Positions 47,866-56,582 of a DNA stretch of 64,000 nucleotides are shown piece after piece. This DNA is from DASPFV01 sp035620975 (lineage in GTDB: Bacteria; Acidobacteriota; Vicinamibacteria; Vicinamibacterales; 2-12-FULL-66-21), in NCBI GenBank assembly GCA_035620975.1, contig DASPFV010000263.1, forward strand, positions 23,029 through 87,028, read 5' to 3'. Below the pieces are notes generated by a model. The model was not told the DNA's origin, did not search any database, and saw nothing but the letters and a program-made list of their open reading frames with translations. The position numbers and the translations under genes were made by a program. The stretch's first letter is position 1, and the number at the start of each line of letters is the position of its first letter.

Positions 47866-47877
47866 GTGTGATAGAAT
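47866..47877 (+). promoter_or_regulatory. Possible promoter of the DEAD-box gene
   Basis: TAGAAT at 47872-47877 preceded by TGTG, an extended -10 look. A start point near 47885 would give a leader of about 205 bases before the ATG at 48092, with a CGAAAC...GTTTCG hairpin in it. The -35 is weak. Confidence 0.35.
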
Positions 47878-48091
47878 GCTCGGCAATCGGATTTTCCCAC
47901 GCGCGCTCTGCCGCCTGTAAGCGTTGCCGGCTTTCTGGCCCGGTCCTCCTTATATCCAGCCTAGCTCCGAGTCGAATCCGCCCGAAACGATCGTGTTTCG
48001 GTTGACGCGTTGCCGCCATGCCGGCGCCCGATGCGACACATTCACCCACAGCGCCGCTGGGAAACCGCTCCTGGGCCCGCAAGGACTTTCC

Positions 48092-49396
48092 ATGTTTTCG
48101 CAACTCGGCCTCAGCCCTACTGCCTGTGTCTCGCTCGCACGCCTGGGCTACGAGACCCCTACTCCGATCCAAACCGAAGCGATTCCTCTCGTGCTGAGCG
48201 GCGTCGACCTCCTGGCGCGTGCGCAGACCGGCACCGGCAAGACCGCTGCATTCGGTCTGCCGATGATCGAGCGCCTTCTCGCGCGCGAGTCCAGCGCGAT
48301 GCGTCACATGCCCGCGGGTCTCGTCCTCGTTCCCACCAGGGAGCTGGCGGTGCAGGTGCATCAGGCGCTCTCGGCCTACAGGGTGTCGACGCCTCTTCGT
48401 CTCGCTGCGATCTTCGGCGGCGTCGCCATGAACGGACAGGTGCGTGCGCTCCGACGTGGCGTGGACATCGTCGTTGCCACGCCCGGCCGTCTCCTCGATC
48501 ACGTGCAGCGACGGACCATCGATCTTTCTGCGATCACGATGCTCACGCTGGACGAGGCGGATCGGATGCTGGACATGGGCTTTCTACCCGCCCTGCGGCG
48601 CGTCGTGGCGGCGTTGCCACGCCGTCGGCAGACCCTGCTCTTTTCCGCCACCCTGTCCGACGCCATCATCGGCCTTTCCGCCGAGTTCACTCGTGACGCC
48701 GTGCGCGTGGATGTCTCAGCCAGACAGGTGGTCGCCGCGACCGTGACCCATCAGGTGCACGACGTCGCCGTCGAGCGCAAGCGCGACGTCCTCACACACA
48801 TCCTCACCCAGCACGGCGCAGGTCAGGCGCTCGTGTTCTGCCGGACCAAGCGCGGCGCGAACCGTGTCGGCGAGGACCTGGGACAGCGTGGCGTGCGCAC
48901 GGGCGTGATTCACGGCAACAAGAGCCAGGGCGCACGCAGCGGTGTGCTCGACGATTTCAAAGCCGGTCGCGTGCGCGTGCTGGTGGCCACCGACATCGCG
49001 GCTCGCGGTCTCGACATCGCGAACCTGCCGTTGGTCGTCAACTTCGATCTTCCGCTCGTCGCCGAGGATTACGTGCATCGCATCGGTCGCACCGGCCGTG
49101 CCGGGCAGCACGGACGAGCGGTGTCGTTGGTGTCCGCGTCGGAAACAGGGCTGTTGCGGCAGATTCAGCGGGTGGTGGCGGCGCCGCTCGAGCGTGTGGC
49201 AGTTCCTGGCATCGCCGGAATCGGGACAGGAAGGGTGAGCGAGTCTGCGCGGGCGCACGTAATGAGAGTTCACTCTGCGGACCCCCTGGCCACACGAAGA
49301 GGGCAGCAGGGGCGCCGCAGTAAGTACCCAGGCGCCCGAGGACACCGCACCGTTCGCCGTCGGCCGATCACCGGCGCCGGATCCCGATCAGGATAG
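48092..49396 (+). CDS. DEAD-box RNA helicase, RhlE-like
   Basis: 434 residues. Motifs in order: Q motif (ETPTPIQTEAIP), Walker A AQTGTGKT (44-51), PTRELAVQV, DEAD in TLDEADRMLDMGF (near 155), SAT in LFSATL (near 183), ATDIAARGLDI and HRIGRTGR (near 330). A basic C-terminal tail (RRGQQGRRSKYPG) suits RNA binding. The ATG at 48092 starts right at the Q-motif Phe, and AAGGA lies about 6 bases upstream. A frame open from 47924 is not needed. RhlE-type enzymes act in ribosome assembly, RNA decay and cold adaptation. It is a single-gene unit. Confidence 0.93.
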   Translation: MFSQLGLSPTACVSLARLGYETPTPIQTEAIPLVLSGVDLLARAQTGTGKTAAFGLPMIERLLARESSAMRHMPAGLVLVPTRELAVQVHQALSAYRVSTPLRLAAIFGGVAMNGQVRALRRGVDIVVATPGRLLDHVQRRTIDLSAITMLTLDEADRMLDMGFLPALRRVVAALPRRRQTLLFSATLSDAIIGLSAEFTRDAVRVDVSARQVVAATVTHQVHDVAVERKRDVLTHILTQHGAGQALVFCRTKRGANRVGEDLGQRGVRTGVIHGNKSQGARSGVLDDFKAGRVRVLVATDIAARGLDIANLPLVVNFDLPLVAEDYVHRIGRTGRAGQHGRAVSLVSASETGLLRQIQRVVAAPLERVAVPGIAGIGTGRVSESARAHVMRVHSADPLATRRGQQGRRSKYPGARGHRTVRRRPITGAGSRSG

Positions 49397-49668
49397 CCGC
49401 GATGGCCGAATGTGTCTGGAGTTGTAGACAGATCGGTCACTGGACGCGTGATTGCGGCCCAGCCATCGAGGCGGCGTGCGGACGCCCCCTGGGGCGCACA
49501 GACGTTGCCGAACGACCCCCGCGACAGGGGCGAGGCCGCGATGACGGGCAACCTGCGCCAACAGGGGCGCAGAGATTGTCGATGGCTCTCCGCGAGTGTG
49601 CCCGGCTGCGAGCAAGACCTGGAGGCGATCCAGAAGCGGGCCGCAGCGAGCGGACAGCGCCGCCGGCA

Positions 49669-50241
49669 TCACGGCACGATTCGCAGTCGCCTGAACTGGA
49701 TTGGAATCGGGAATGGCGACGGCGAGAACATCCCCGTGATCGGGTCCGGGCAGTTCAGCAGCGTGAATGGCGTTGGGCCAGTCGGATCACACGCGAGGAC
49801 TTCTTCTTCCGCGAAGCCAGACAACAGATCGCCGGCTCCCGAGAGCTGAAGGGTGAACCGGCCACGGTGCCAGCCTTCGAGCTGTCCGGTAGCCTCGTCT
49901 TTGCGGAGGAACAGGCTGGTCCCACGGATCTGCCCACCCGCCTGCACCCACACACCGTGCTGAGCGGTGTCCGTGGTGGTGAACGGAAAGCTGCCGAGAT
50001 CGCCGCCGTCCGTGCCGGTGAACGTGCCGTCCCGATGGAACGTGAACACGCCCGGGAGGAATCCCCCGGGTATCCCGAACGGCGTGGCGTCGAGCGCGAG
50101 GACCCATGTTCCCCAAACAAGCTGGCCGCGGCTGGCCTCCGCCGGGCTGGCAGCCGTGCGATCCGACCACATCGTCAGCACGACGACCGCCACGGCGACC
50201 ACCGCCGAAGTCACGAGAACCTGGCTTCTGGTGCTGTCCAT
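49669..50241 (-). CDS. Exported or membrane-anchored protein of unknown function
   Basis: 190 residues. The N-terminal helix (about 8-24; LVTSAVVAVAVVVLTMW) is a signal or anchor. The mature part is a small beta-rich domain (WGTWVLALDATPFGIPGG, GVFTFHRDGTFTGTDGGDLG, GTSLFLRKDEATGQLEGWHRG) which could be lipocalin-like. I recognise the pattern from unnamed exported proteins but no function. The ATG at 50241 has GAGGATG upstream; the in-frame start at 50370 would lie in the divergent promoter. It is divergent from the HTH-TPR gene at 50421. Confidence 0.7.
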   Translation of the reverse strand: MDSTRSQVLVTSAVVAVAVVVLTMWSDRTAASPAEASRGQLVWGTWVLALDATPFGIPGGFLPGVFTFHRDGTFTGTDGGDLGSFPFTTTDTAQHGVWVQAGGQIRGTSLFLRKDEATGQLEGWHRGRFTLQLSGAGDLLSGFAEEEVLACDPTGPTPFTLLNCPDPITGMFSPSPFPIPIQFRRLRIVP

Positions 50242-50337
50242 CGTGCATCCTCCTATTCTCTGTTCTCGTGCATCCCACGCCTGCGCGGGATTCACGCATC
50301 GTAGAAACCGCGCCGACCGCTCGCAAGCGACACACTG

Positions 50338-50356
50338 CGACACGCCCGGCGTGTCG
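50338..50356. promoter_or_regulatory. 19-base palindrome in divergent promoter region
   Basis: CGACACGCC and GGCGTGTCG flank one C, perfect 9-bp arms, between the divergent genes at 50241 and 50421. A further GCGACAC half-site lies just upstream. A candidate operator for the HTH protein encoded next to it; binding is inferred. Confidence 0.45.
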
Positions 50357-50420
50357 TTGATTGACGTCACTTGAGCGAGAATGGGCAGACGGCCAGCCCG
50401 CCGACGGCAAGAGGTGCGCG

Positions 50421-51962
50421 TTGCCCGAACGACGGCTCACGTCCTGGAAAGAGGTTGCCGCACATCTGGGCGTCTCCGTGCGCACTGCGCAGCGTTGGGA
50501 GATCGCCGAGCGCCTGCCTGTCCGGCGTCACCAGCACTCCTCCCTCAGCTCGATCTATGCCGATCCGGACGAGTTGACCCGCTGGTGGGACAGCCGGCCG
50601 CCTGCCGTGCCGCCCCCGTCCATCGCCGTGCTGCCGTTCGCCAACCTCGACCGTGACGAAGACACCGAAATCCTGAGCGACGGCCTTACGGAGGACCTGA
50701 TCACCGCCCTCAGCCAAACGCGAGGGTTGCGCGTCATCGCGCGCTCGTCTTCCTTCCGGTTCAAGGGATCGTCGCGCGATCTCCGTGAGGTCGCCTCGGA
50801 TCTCGGAGTGGCCCACCTCGTGGAGGGCAGCCTGCGACGATCCGGCCGCCGCCTCCGAGTCACGGCACAATTGATCCGGGCTGTAGACGCTTGTCATCTT
50901 TGGGCTGAGCGGTTCGATCGGGAGGTGGACAACACCTTCGCCGTGCAGGAACAGCTGGCCCACGCCATCGCCGACAGCCTTTCCGTGCGGCTGCTGGGGC
51001 GCAGCCGGAAGAGCCGCCGCCCGCGGGATGCGGAGACATACAACGCGTTCCTGCGGGGGCGCTTCTTCTGGAGCCAGCGAACGGCTGAGAGCGTGAGGCG
51101 AGGCCTGCAATCCTTTGAGGACGCCATCGCCCGCGATCCGGGCTTCGCCGCGGCTCATGCCGGCCTCGCCGACTGCTATGTGTTCCTCTGGGTTTACGGG
51201 GAGTCCGCGAGGGAGGACGTCCTGCCGAAGGCGGAGGCCGCCCTGTCACGCGCCCTCGAACTGGATCCGCTGCTCGGCGACGCATACGCGTCGGTCGGCG
51301 GGTATCGTGTGGTCCAGTTCGACCTGCGAGGTGCCGAACCCGCGTTCAGACGCGCGCTCGAGCTGAATTCAGGCGATCACCGGTCGCGCCACTGGCATGC
51401 GCTGACGCTGTCGTATCTGGGGCGTGACGACGACGCCCTGGCGGAGATGGAGCAGGCGCTCGAGCTCGATCCCTTCGGCATCACCGTCAATCAGGATGCC
51501 GGACGCATCCTTTACAGCGCTGGCCGCTACAGAGAGGCGATCGTCCGGCTGCGCCATACCCTGACGTTTGCGCCGCACGCCCGCTGGGCTCCTCCGTTTC
51601 TGGTCTTTGCCTCGATCCGGACCGGCGATCTCGAAGGCGCACTGGCTGCGGCCTCCGGCGACGCCGTTCTCGATGCGTTCGTGCGCACGAGCATGGGCGA
51701 TGGCGCCCCCGCGCGAAGTCTGCTGGAAACGACGGGGCCGTCACTCAGCTTCACACGCCGGGGGCTGCTGCACCTGGGGCTTGGACGCGTGACGGAGGCC
51801 CTGGCGCTGTTCAAGCGCGGTAGCGGGTGCTTCGAGCTGGAGGCGCTCGAGTTGTACCCGGGCGTCCGGCCTTTCATCGAGGACCGCGGCTCACCCGCGG
51901 AACTTGATGGCTGGTTCAATGCCGTTCAACGAAACGACGAGCCGCCCGGGAAGAGGAGGTGA
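50421..51962 (+). CDS. HTH / TolB-like / TPR protein
   Basis: 513 residues. An N-terminal helix-turn-helix (about 7-30; AAHLGVSVRTAQRWE) is followed by a TolB/FlgO-like domain (about 65-190). Its landmarks are SIAVLPFANLDRDEDTE, LSDGLTEDLITAL and LVEGSLRRSGRRLRVTAQL. TPR repeats fill about 200-430. This architecture is common in Acidobacteria and in CadC-like regulators, where the repeats sense signals, but no membrane helix is obvious here. I choose the TTG at 50421 with AGAGGTG 5 bases upstream, since the HTH begins right after it. A TTG at 50361 in the same frame is possible. No known target. Confidence 0.8.
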   Translation: MPERRLTSWKEVAAHLGVSVRTAQRWEIAERLPVRRHQHSSLSSIYADPDELTRWWDSRPPAVPPPSIAVLPFANLDRDEDTEILSDGLTEDLITALSQTRGLRVIARSSSFRFKGSSRDLREVASDLGVAHLVEGSLRRSGRRLRVTAQLIRAVDACHLWAERFDREVDNTFAVQEQLAHAIADSLSVRLLGRSRKSRRPRDAETYNAFLRGRFFWSQRTAESVRRGLQSFEDAIARDPGFAAAHAGLADCYVFLWVYGESAREDVLPKAEAALSRALELDPLLGDAYASVGGYRVVQFDLRGAEPAFRRALELNSGDHRSRHWHALTLSYLGRDDDALAEMEQALELDPFGITVNQDAGRILYSAGRYREAIVRLRHTLTFAPHARWAPPFLVFASIRTGDLEGALAAASGDAVLDAFVRTSMGDGAPARSLLETTGPSLSFTRRGLLHLGLGRVTEALALFKRGSGCFELEALELYPGVRPFIEDRGSPAELDGWFNAVQRNDEPPGKRR

Positions 51963-52001
51963 CTGGCCTCGTCCTCCACAGGAAGATCGTGCGGAGGCGC
52001 T

Positions 52002-52130
52002 GTGATCAGGGAGTACCAGCCGAAGGACTTTGACGAGGTTCTCGACGTGTGGGCTGCAGCCAGCGCGCCTGATGTGCAACTCCCGGGTCGTGTGTTGATG
52101 ATGCCGTGCACGTCGCCGTTTTCCGCGTAG
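52002..52130 (+). pseudogene. 5' fragment of a GNAT acetyltransferase
   Basis: A GTG with GGAGG upstream begins IREYQPKDFDEVLDVWAAAS, the first strand and helix of GNAT acetyltransferases. The homology ends after about 23 residues and a TAG follows at 52128-52130; the acetyl-CoA-binding P-loop is absent. A truncated remnant. The rest of 51963-52328 shows nothing recognisable. Confidence 0.55.
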
Positions 52131-52328
52131 ACCTCGCCAGCCGTGACGCTTCGCTCGAGCGTTTCGACAGCGCTCGGCGGGGGCGCCTCCGAGCGCGAGC
52201 GTCCGGCCGCACGACCCGATGGCCCCTTTCGTGTCCGAATCCAGTAAGCGGATATGAGGACCGAACCTGCCAGGGAACGCAGGTATCGCCCCCCGGGCGG
52301 TTCCTGCCGGTCAACGACAGGAGGGCTC

Positions 52329-53309
52329 ATGACCGCCATTCCGAACTCAACCCGTCGGAGACGCGGCGCGGCAGCTGCACTGGTCCTGCTGCTCGTCGCC
52401 GGCACACAGACGGACGCGCTCATCAATGGCGTCGACGACTTCGAACATACCGCCGTCGCCGCCATCATGATCTACGCCCCCGACCCCGCCAATCCGTCGC
52501 AGTTGGGCTGGCGTGCGACATGCAGTGGAGTGTTGATCCACAAGCGGGTGGTCCAGACGGCGGGCCATTGCATCCAGTTCACCAGGGCAGGTGTCGAGGC
52601 CGGCCTCGTGAGGGCCGTGTGGGTCAGCTTTCAGCAGGATCCGCTGTCGCACTTCAACAGCGATCCGGCAGTCGTCGATCCCGCCGGCGGGGGCTGGCGC
52701 GAGATCGAGTCGATGCACAACAACCCCGACAACATCGACTTCCTCTGGCTGATCCAGACAGACCCCCAGACGAGGCATTCCGTGTGGGGCACGTTTCACG
52801 ACTCAGGGGCGATCATCCTGAAGGACGAGGTCAAGGGAATCAGACCGATGAAGATGGCGTCGACTCCCGGCGAGGTCGACAGGCTCCTCGACAAGGCCGG
52901 CTGCGAAGTCATGGGGCCCGACTGCGCCCTGCTCTTGGTGTCGTACGGTCTGCGAGGATGGCCGCCGGGCCCGGACGTTCTGCCCCAGTGGCGCCAGTCG
53001 GTGCTCCTGCGCTTCAAGGGGATCGATCCGCTGTTCATCGAGGTCTTCGGCGATCCCCCCGGCGCGGCGACGGGGGCCGTGTGTCCCGGCGACTCCGGGG
53101 GGGCGTTCGTGCTGCTCGGCAAGAACGGAAGGGACAAGACGATCGTGGCGATCAACTCATCCCCGGCGGATCCCTTCGGCATTCCCTGCGCCGACGGCGC
53201 CCTCCAGTACCGCGTGGATACTGAATCGCACGTCAGGTTCATCAAGGGGGTCATCCTGCAGTCGCTGTACGGCGGCCTACGAGATCACCCCGGCGTCGCT
53301 TTCTACTGA
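52329..53309 (+). CDS. Exported trypsin-like serine protease
   Basis: 326 residues. The signal peptide (about 10-30) ends GTQTDA and is followed by LINGVDD, like the mature N-terminus of S1 proteases. The His of the triad is in QTAGHC (near 79), the Ser in CPGDSGGAF (near 256), and a probable Asp in NPDNIDFLWL. The ATG at 52329 has AGGAGGG just upstream. Substrate unknown. Its 3' end overlaps the convergent kinase gene by 33 bases. Confidence 0.87.
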   Translation: MTAIPNSTRRRRGAAAALVLLLVAGTQTDALINGVDDFEHTAVAAIMIYAPDPANPSQLGWRATCSGVLIHKRVVQTAGHCIQFTRAGVEAGLVRAVWVSFQQDPLSHFNSDPAVVDPAGGGWREIESMHNNPDNIDFLWLIQTDPQTRHSVWGTFHDSGAIILKDEVKGIRPMKMASTPGEVDRLLDKAGCEVMGPDCALLLVSYGLRGWPPGPDVLPQWRQSVLLRFKGIDPLFIEVFGDPPGAATGAVCPGDSGGAFVLLGKNGRDKTIVAINSSPADPFGIPCADGALQYRVDTESHVRFIKGVILQSLYGGLRDHPGVAFY

Positions 53310-56300
53310 GGGCTTCTCATCGAACGACCACGAGAGCGGATGCAGGCGCGCGGTCTCGTGCGGGTCGGGGTGCCCCGATGCAGCCTCGAGGCGTTCGAGA
53401 CCGGCTGCGGCTCGGCGGACGAGAGGACCCAACGCCGGGTCGGGTGCATCGTACAGCTGCAGGAAACGTGCGTAGTACCGACGCGCGCGACGACGGTCGC
53501 CGGCGGCCTCGGCGATTTCCGCCCGGTCGACCAGACTGATTCTCCCGATACCGATGCTCCAGTCCGCCCCCTCTTGCATTGACTCGTACCAGGTGAGGAG
53601 GCGGGCGGCGTCAGCATCATGTCCGAGCGATCGCAGCCAGCCTGCCGCGAGCAGACGGTTGGCAGACACCAGGAACGGATGATGCCTGGCGATCGCGGCG
53701 AGTGGCCCGCGATCCGCGAGCTCCGCTTCGAGCTCCACCATGGAACGGGCAGCCCGCTCTCGATCGCCCGTGGCATCTGTCGCGAGCGCCGCCAGGGATC
53801 GTTCGAGCGGGTCGCCGTGCGCGGGATCTCCGGCTCGGATCGCCCGCCGCGCCGACGCGATGCCGTCTTCATCGTCCTGCAGGTAGGCGAGCACGCCATC
53901 GAGCCAGGCGCGCTCGGCCTGCTCTTCGTGTGTGGAGCCGGACACGGCTCGCTCCATCTCTGGACGCCGTCGCAACGCGGCTCGCGCTGGAACTCCGCCT
54001 GCCAGCACGCCCGCGACGGCCACTCGATAGGCGCCAAGCGCACCATCGGCATGGCCCGCGACGCGAGCCCATCGATCGGCTGCCACGAGCGCCTCGCTCC
54101 AGGCTCCGCGCGCGGCCCACGCGAGCGCTTCGCCTCGCCAGAGCGCGACATCGAGCGCCGGGAGCACACCTCGCTGCCGGACGGCGCGGTTCAGCTCGAT
54201 TTGAACAGCGGGAGAACCGTCGGCGACAAAGCCGCCCGCAAGCAATGTCGCCAGATCGAGTGGGCTCGCCAGCATGAGATCGATCGCACCGCTCAGGCGC
54301 TCGGGCGGAATCGATCGCGACCTCGCGACCTCGACTCGAAGCATCTGAACGGGAATCCAGTAGCGGCGTCTCGTGCCGTCAGCGATCCATCGCGCCTCCT
54401 CCATGGCCGCCTGCGACGCCGTGGCGCTCTCTCCGTCGACCAACGCCGCAGAGGCCAGGTGATTCCACGCGGAGACAAACCGGGGGCTGAGCGCCAGGAA
54501 GCGTTCGAGGGCCGCGCGCGCGTCTTCCGCCGTACGACCGAGATACCCGCCATAGTGGCAGAGCAGATTCGCGTACGACCACCACGCAGGAGAGTAATCG
54601 GGAAAGCGCTCGGTCAGTTCCTGCAGCCGTGACAGCCGCTCCACGCGGGAGCTCGTCGTCCAGGCTTCGATGAGCAGGCGGTCCTGCAAGGGCAGCTCCC
54701 ACCGGTGCTCGAAGACCCGCTGCAGGAGCGCCGGATCGGCGGCGCCGCCGGCCTCGCGGTACGCCCGCGGATAAAGCGAGCGCCAGTACGCCCACCAGAA
54801 CGTCGGGTCCTCGGCGAACGCGCGCTCGAAGGCGTCCAGCGCGGCCGCCATGTCCTGGCGGGTGAGCGCGAGCTCGCCCTGCAGGTAGGCGCGTCGCGCG
54901 CCAGGCACCTGCGACTTCCTGACCGCGGCCAGGCTCGGCACGTCGGGCGCGTCGCGCTCCCAGAGTTCGTCGAGCAGCGCGATGATCGCGGCGTCGGTCA
55001 ACGACGGAAGATCCGGAGCCGTGGCTGACGTGCGCACCGTCGCCTCTGCGCTCCCGGTTTGGAACACAGATAGATCCACCCTGATATCGGCTCCCGCGCG
55101 TGTCAGCACGCCGTGCACGAAGCGCTCGGTCGACAGCGTTCGTGCAAGCCCGTGTGCGTCATCGAGCGAGGGCGGGCCCTTGGACGCTAACGCGTCGAGG
55201 ATGGCCGAGGCATCGAGCGTCTTCAGCGCTCCCATGCCGTCGAGCCCTGCCGTCAGGGTGACCATGAGGTCCCGGCCGATGCGCTCGAGCTCGGAATCGG
55301 CGGCCGTCGCGGCGAAAGGAAACACCGAGATCGTCGGCGCGGCATCGGCCATGGTACTGGTGTCGCTCGTTCGGGACACGCCTGGCGGGAGCGCTCCCCT
55401 CGAGACGAGCACGACGCTTGCAGTCAGCGCGAGGATCAGGAGCGAGCCGGCGGCCGCGATGCGGGTGGACGTCGATCCGAACCGGACACCAGATGCTGCC
55501 TCTCCGGAGGTCTCCTCAACGGCATGCAGGGCTGCGAGCAGCTCTCCTGTCCGCTGGAACCGATCGTTCACGTTCTTCGCGAGACAGGTCTCGACGACGC
55601 GCTCGAGAGCGGCCGGGATGCCCGGGCAGTGGTCACGCAGCGGACGCGGCGTCTCATGGCGGATGGCGTGAACGAGCGCGGCGTCATCGTCGCCCTTGAA
55701 CGGCCGCTCGCCGGTGAGCATCTCGAAGAGCATCACGCCGAGGCTCCAGATGTCCGAGCGGTGGTCGAGGGGCTGACCACGCGTCTGCTCGGGACTCATG
55801 TACGCCATGGTGCCGGGAGTGGCGTCCTGGCACGTGTGCTCCAGGCTGACCGATCGGGCGATGCCGAAGTCGACGATCTTCACCTCGCCGCGTCTGGTGA
55901 CCATCACGTTCGCCGGCTTGATGTCCCGATGCACGATGCCGGTCGCGTGGGCCGCTTCGAGACCCTGTGCCGTCTGTGTCGCGTAGTCGATGGCCTCGGC
56001 GACCGGCAGCGGGCCGCGTGCGATCTTCTGCTTGATCGTCTCGCCCGGGTAATACGCCATCGCGATGAACGAGCGGTCGTCGGCCGAGCCATCCGGACCC
56101 GCGCCGGTCGTGCCGATCTCGAAGACGACGGCGATGTTCGGGTGATCCAGCGCCGAGGCGGCCCGGGCTTCACGCTTGAGTCGTTGCCGGGACTCCGGAT
56201 CGGCCGCCAGATGGGACGGCAGGAACTTCAGCGCGACCAGCCGGTCGAGCGTGAGGTCGCGCGCCTGATAGACCTCTCCCATGCCTCCGCTGCCGAGATG

Positions 56301-56582
56301 CGCGAGAATCTCGTAGTGGCCGACCGTCTGCCACGGGGCCTGTGCATCGCTGGCGAGAACCTGCGAGAGCTCATCGAGCATCTCGGGCATCACCTGCGAG
56401 GCGAGACCCTCGAGGCTGCCCGGACGCTCGTGCGCGGCGAGCAGGGAATCGAGATTGGAGGCGAGGTCGGCATCCTGGCGACTGATGCGTTCCCGGAAGC
56501 TGCGGCGCTCCGCACCCTCCAGCTTCAACGCCTCGTCGAACAACTCGGCCAAGACGTCCCCGCGCTCGCCATCCTCGCTCAC
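53277..56582 (-). CDS. Ser/Thr protein kinase with large periplasmic TPR-like part
   Basis: 1101 residues from the GTG at 56582. The kinase domain (about 88-360) has GSGGMGEVYQARD, VALKFL, HRDIKPANVMV, DFGIA and GTMAYMSPEQ. A membrane helix (about 375-397) separates it from a long outer part. That part starts with a TolB/FlgO-like stretch (ISVFPFAATAADSELE) and goes on with helical TPR-type repeats (YLQGELALTRQDMAAALDAF). The GTG overlaps the stop of the sigma factor gene by GTGA, so both are made together. The 3' end overlaps the protease gene on the other strand by 33 bases. The kinase likely senses outside signals and may act on the sigma factor; inference. Confidence 0.9.
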   Translation of the reverse strand: MSEDGERGDVLAELFDEALKLEGAERRSFRERISRQDADLASNLDSLLAAHERPGSLEGLASQVMPEMLDELSQVLASDAQAPWQTVGHYEILAHLGSGGMGEVYQARDLTLDRLVALKFLPSHLAADPESRQRLKREARAASALDHPNIAVVFEIGTTGAGPDGSADDRSFIAMAYYPGETIKQKIARGPLPVAEAIDYATQTAQGLEAAHATGIVHRDIKPANVMVTRRGEVKIVDFGIARSVSLEHTCQDATPGTMAYMSPEQTRGQPLDHRSDIWSLGVMLFEMLTGERPFKGDDDAALVHAIRHETPRPLRDHCPGIPAALERVVETCLAKNVNDRFQRTGELLAALHAVEETSGEAASGVRFGSTSTRIAAAGSLLILALTASVVLVSRGALPPGVSRTSDTSTMADAAPTISVFPFAATAADSELERIGRDLMVTLTAGLDGMGALKTLDASAILDALASKGPPSLDDAHGLARTLSTERFVHGVLTRAGADIRVDLSVFQTGSAEATVRTSATAPDLPSLTDAAIIALLDELWERDAPDVPSLAAVRKSQVPGARRAYLQGELALTRQDMAAALDAFERAFAEDPTFWWAYWRSLYPRAYREAGGAADPALLQRVFEHRWELPLQDRLLIEAWTTSSRVERLSRLQELTERFPDYSPAWWSYANLLCHYGGYLGRTAEDARAALERFLALSPRFVSAWNHLASAALVDGESATASQAAMEEARWIADGTRRRYWIPVQMLRVEVARSRSIPPERLSGAIDLMLASPLDLATLLAGGFVADGSPAVQIELNRAVRQRGVLPALDVALWRGEALAWAARGAWSEALVAADRWARVAGHADGALGAYRVAVAGVLAGGVPARAALRRRPEMERAVSGSTHEEQAERAWLDGVLAYLQDDEDGIASARRAIRAGDPAHGDPLERSLAALATDATGDRERAARSMVELEAELADRGPLAAIARHHPFLVSANRLLAAGWLRSLGHDADAARLLTWYESMQEGADWSIGIGRISLVDRAEIAEAAGDRRRARRYYARFLQLYDAPDPALGPLVRRAAAGLERLEAASGHPDPHETARLHPLSWSFDEKPSVESDAGVIS

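Larger units (their letters stand above)
47209..48091. other. Long divergent intergenic region (883 bases)
   Basis: Between the TonB receptor and the DEAD-box gene. I see no gene. It holds a palindrome ATACTGGGCC/CCCAGTAT at 47478-47495, a 10-bp inverted repeat at 47726-47749, and a probable -10 at 47872. Short frames here have no family features. A small RNA is possible but not shown. Confidence 0.5.

Noticed and set aside
49388..49672. Minus-strand 94-codon frame downstream of the DEAD-box gene
   Set aside because: No RBS, no recognisable domain, and it overlaps gene ends on both sides. Not called.
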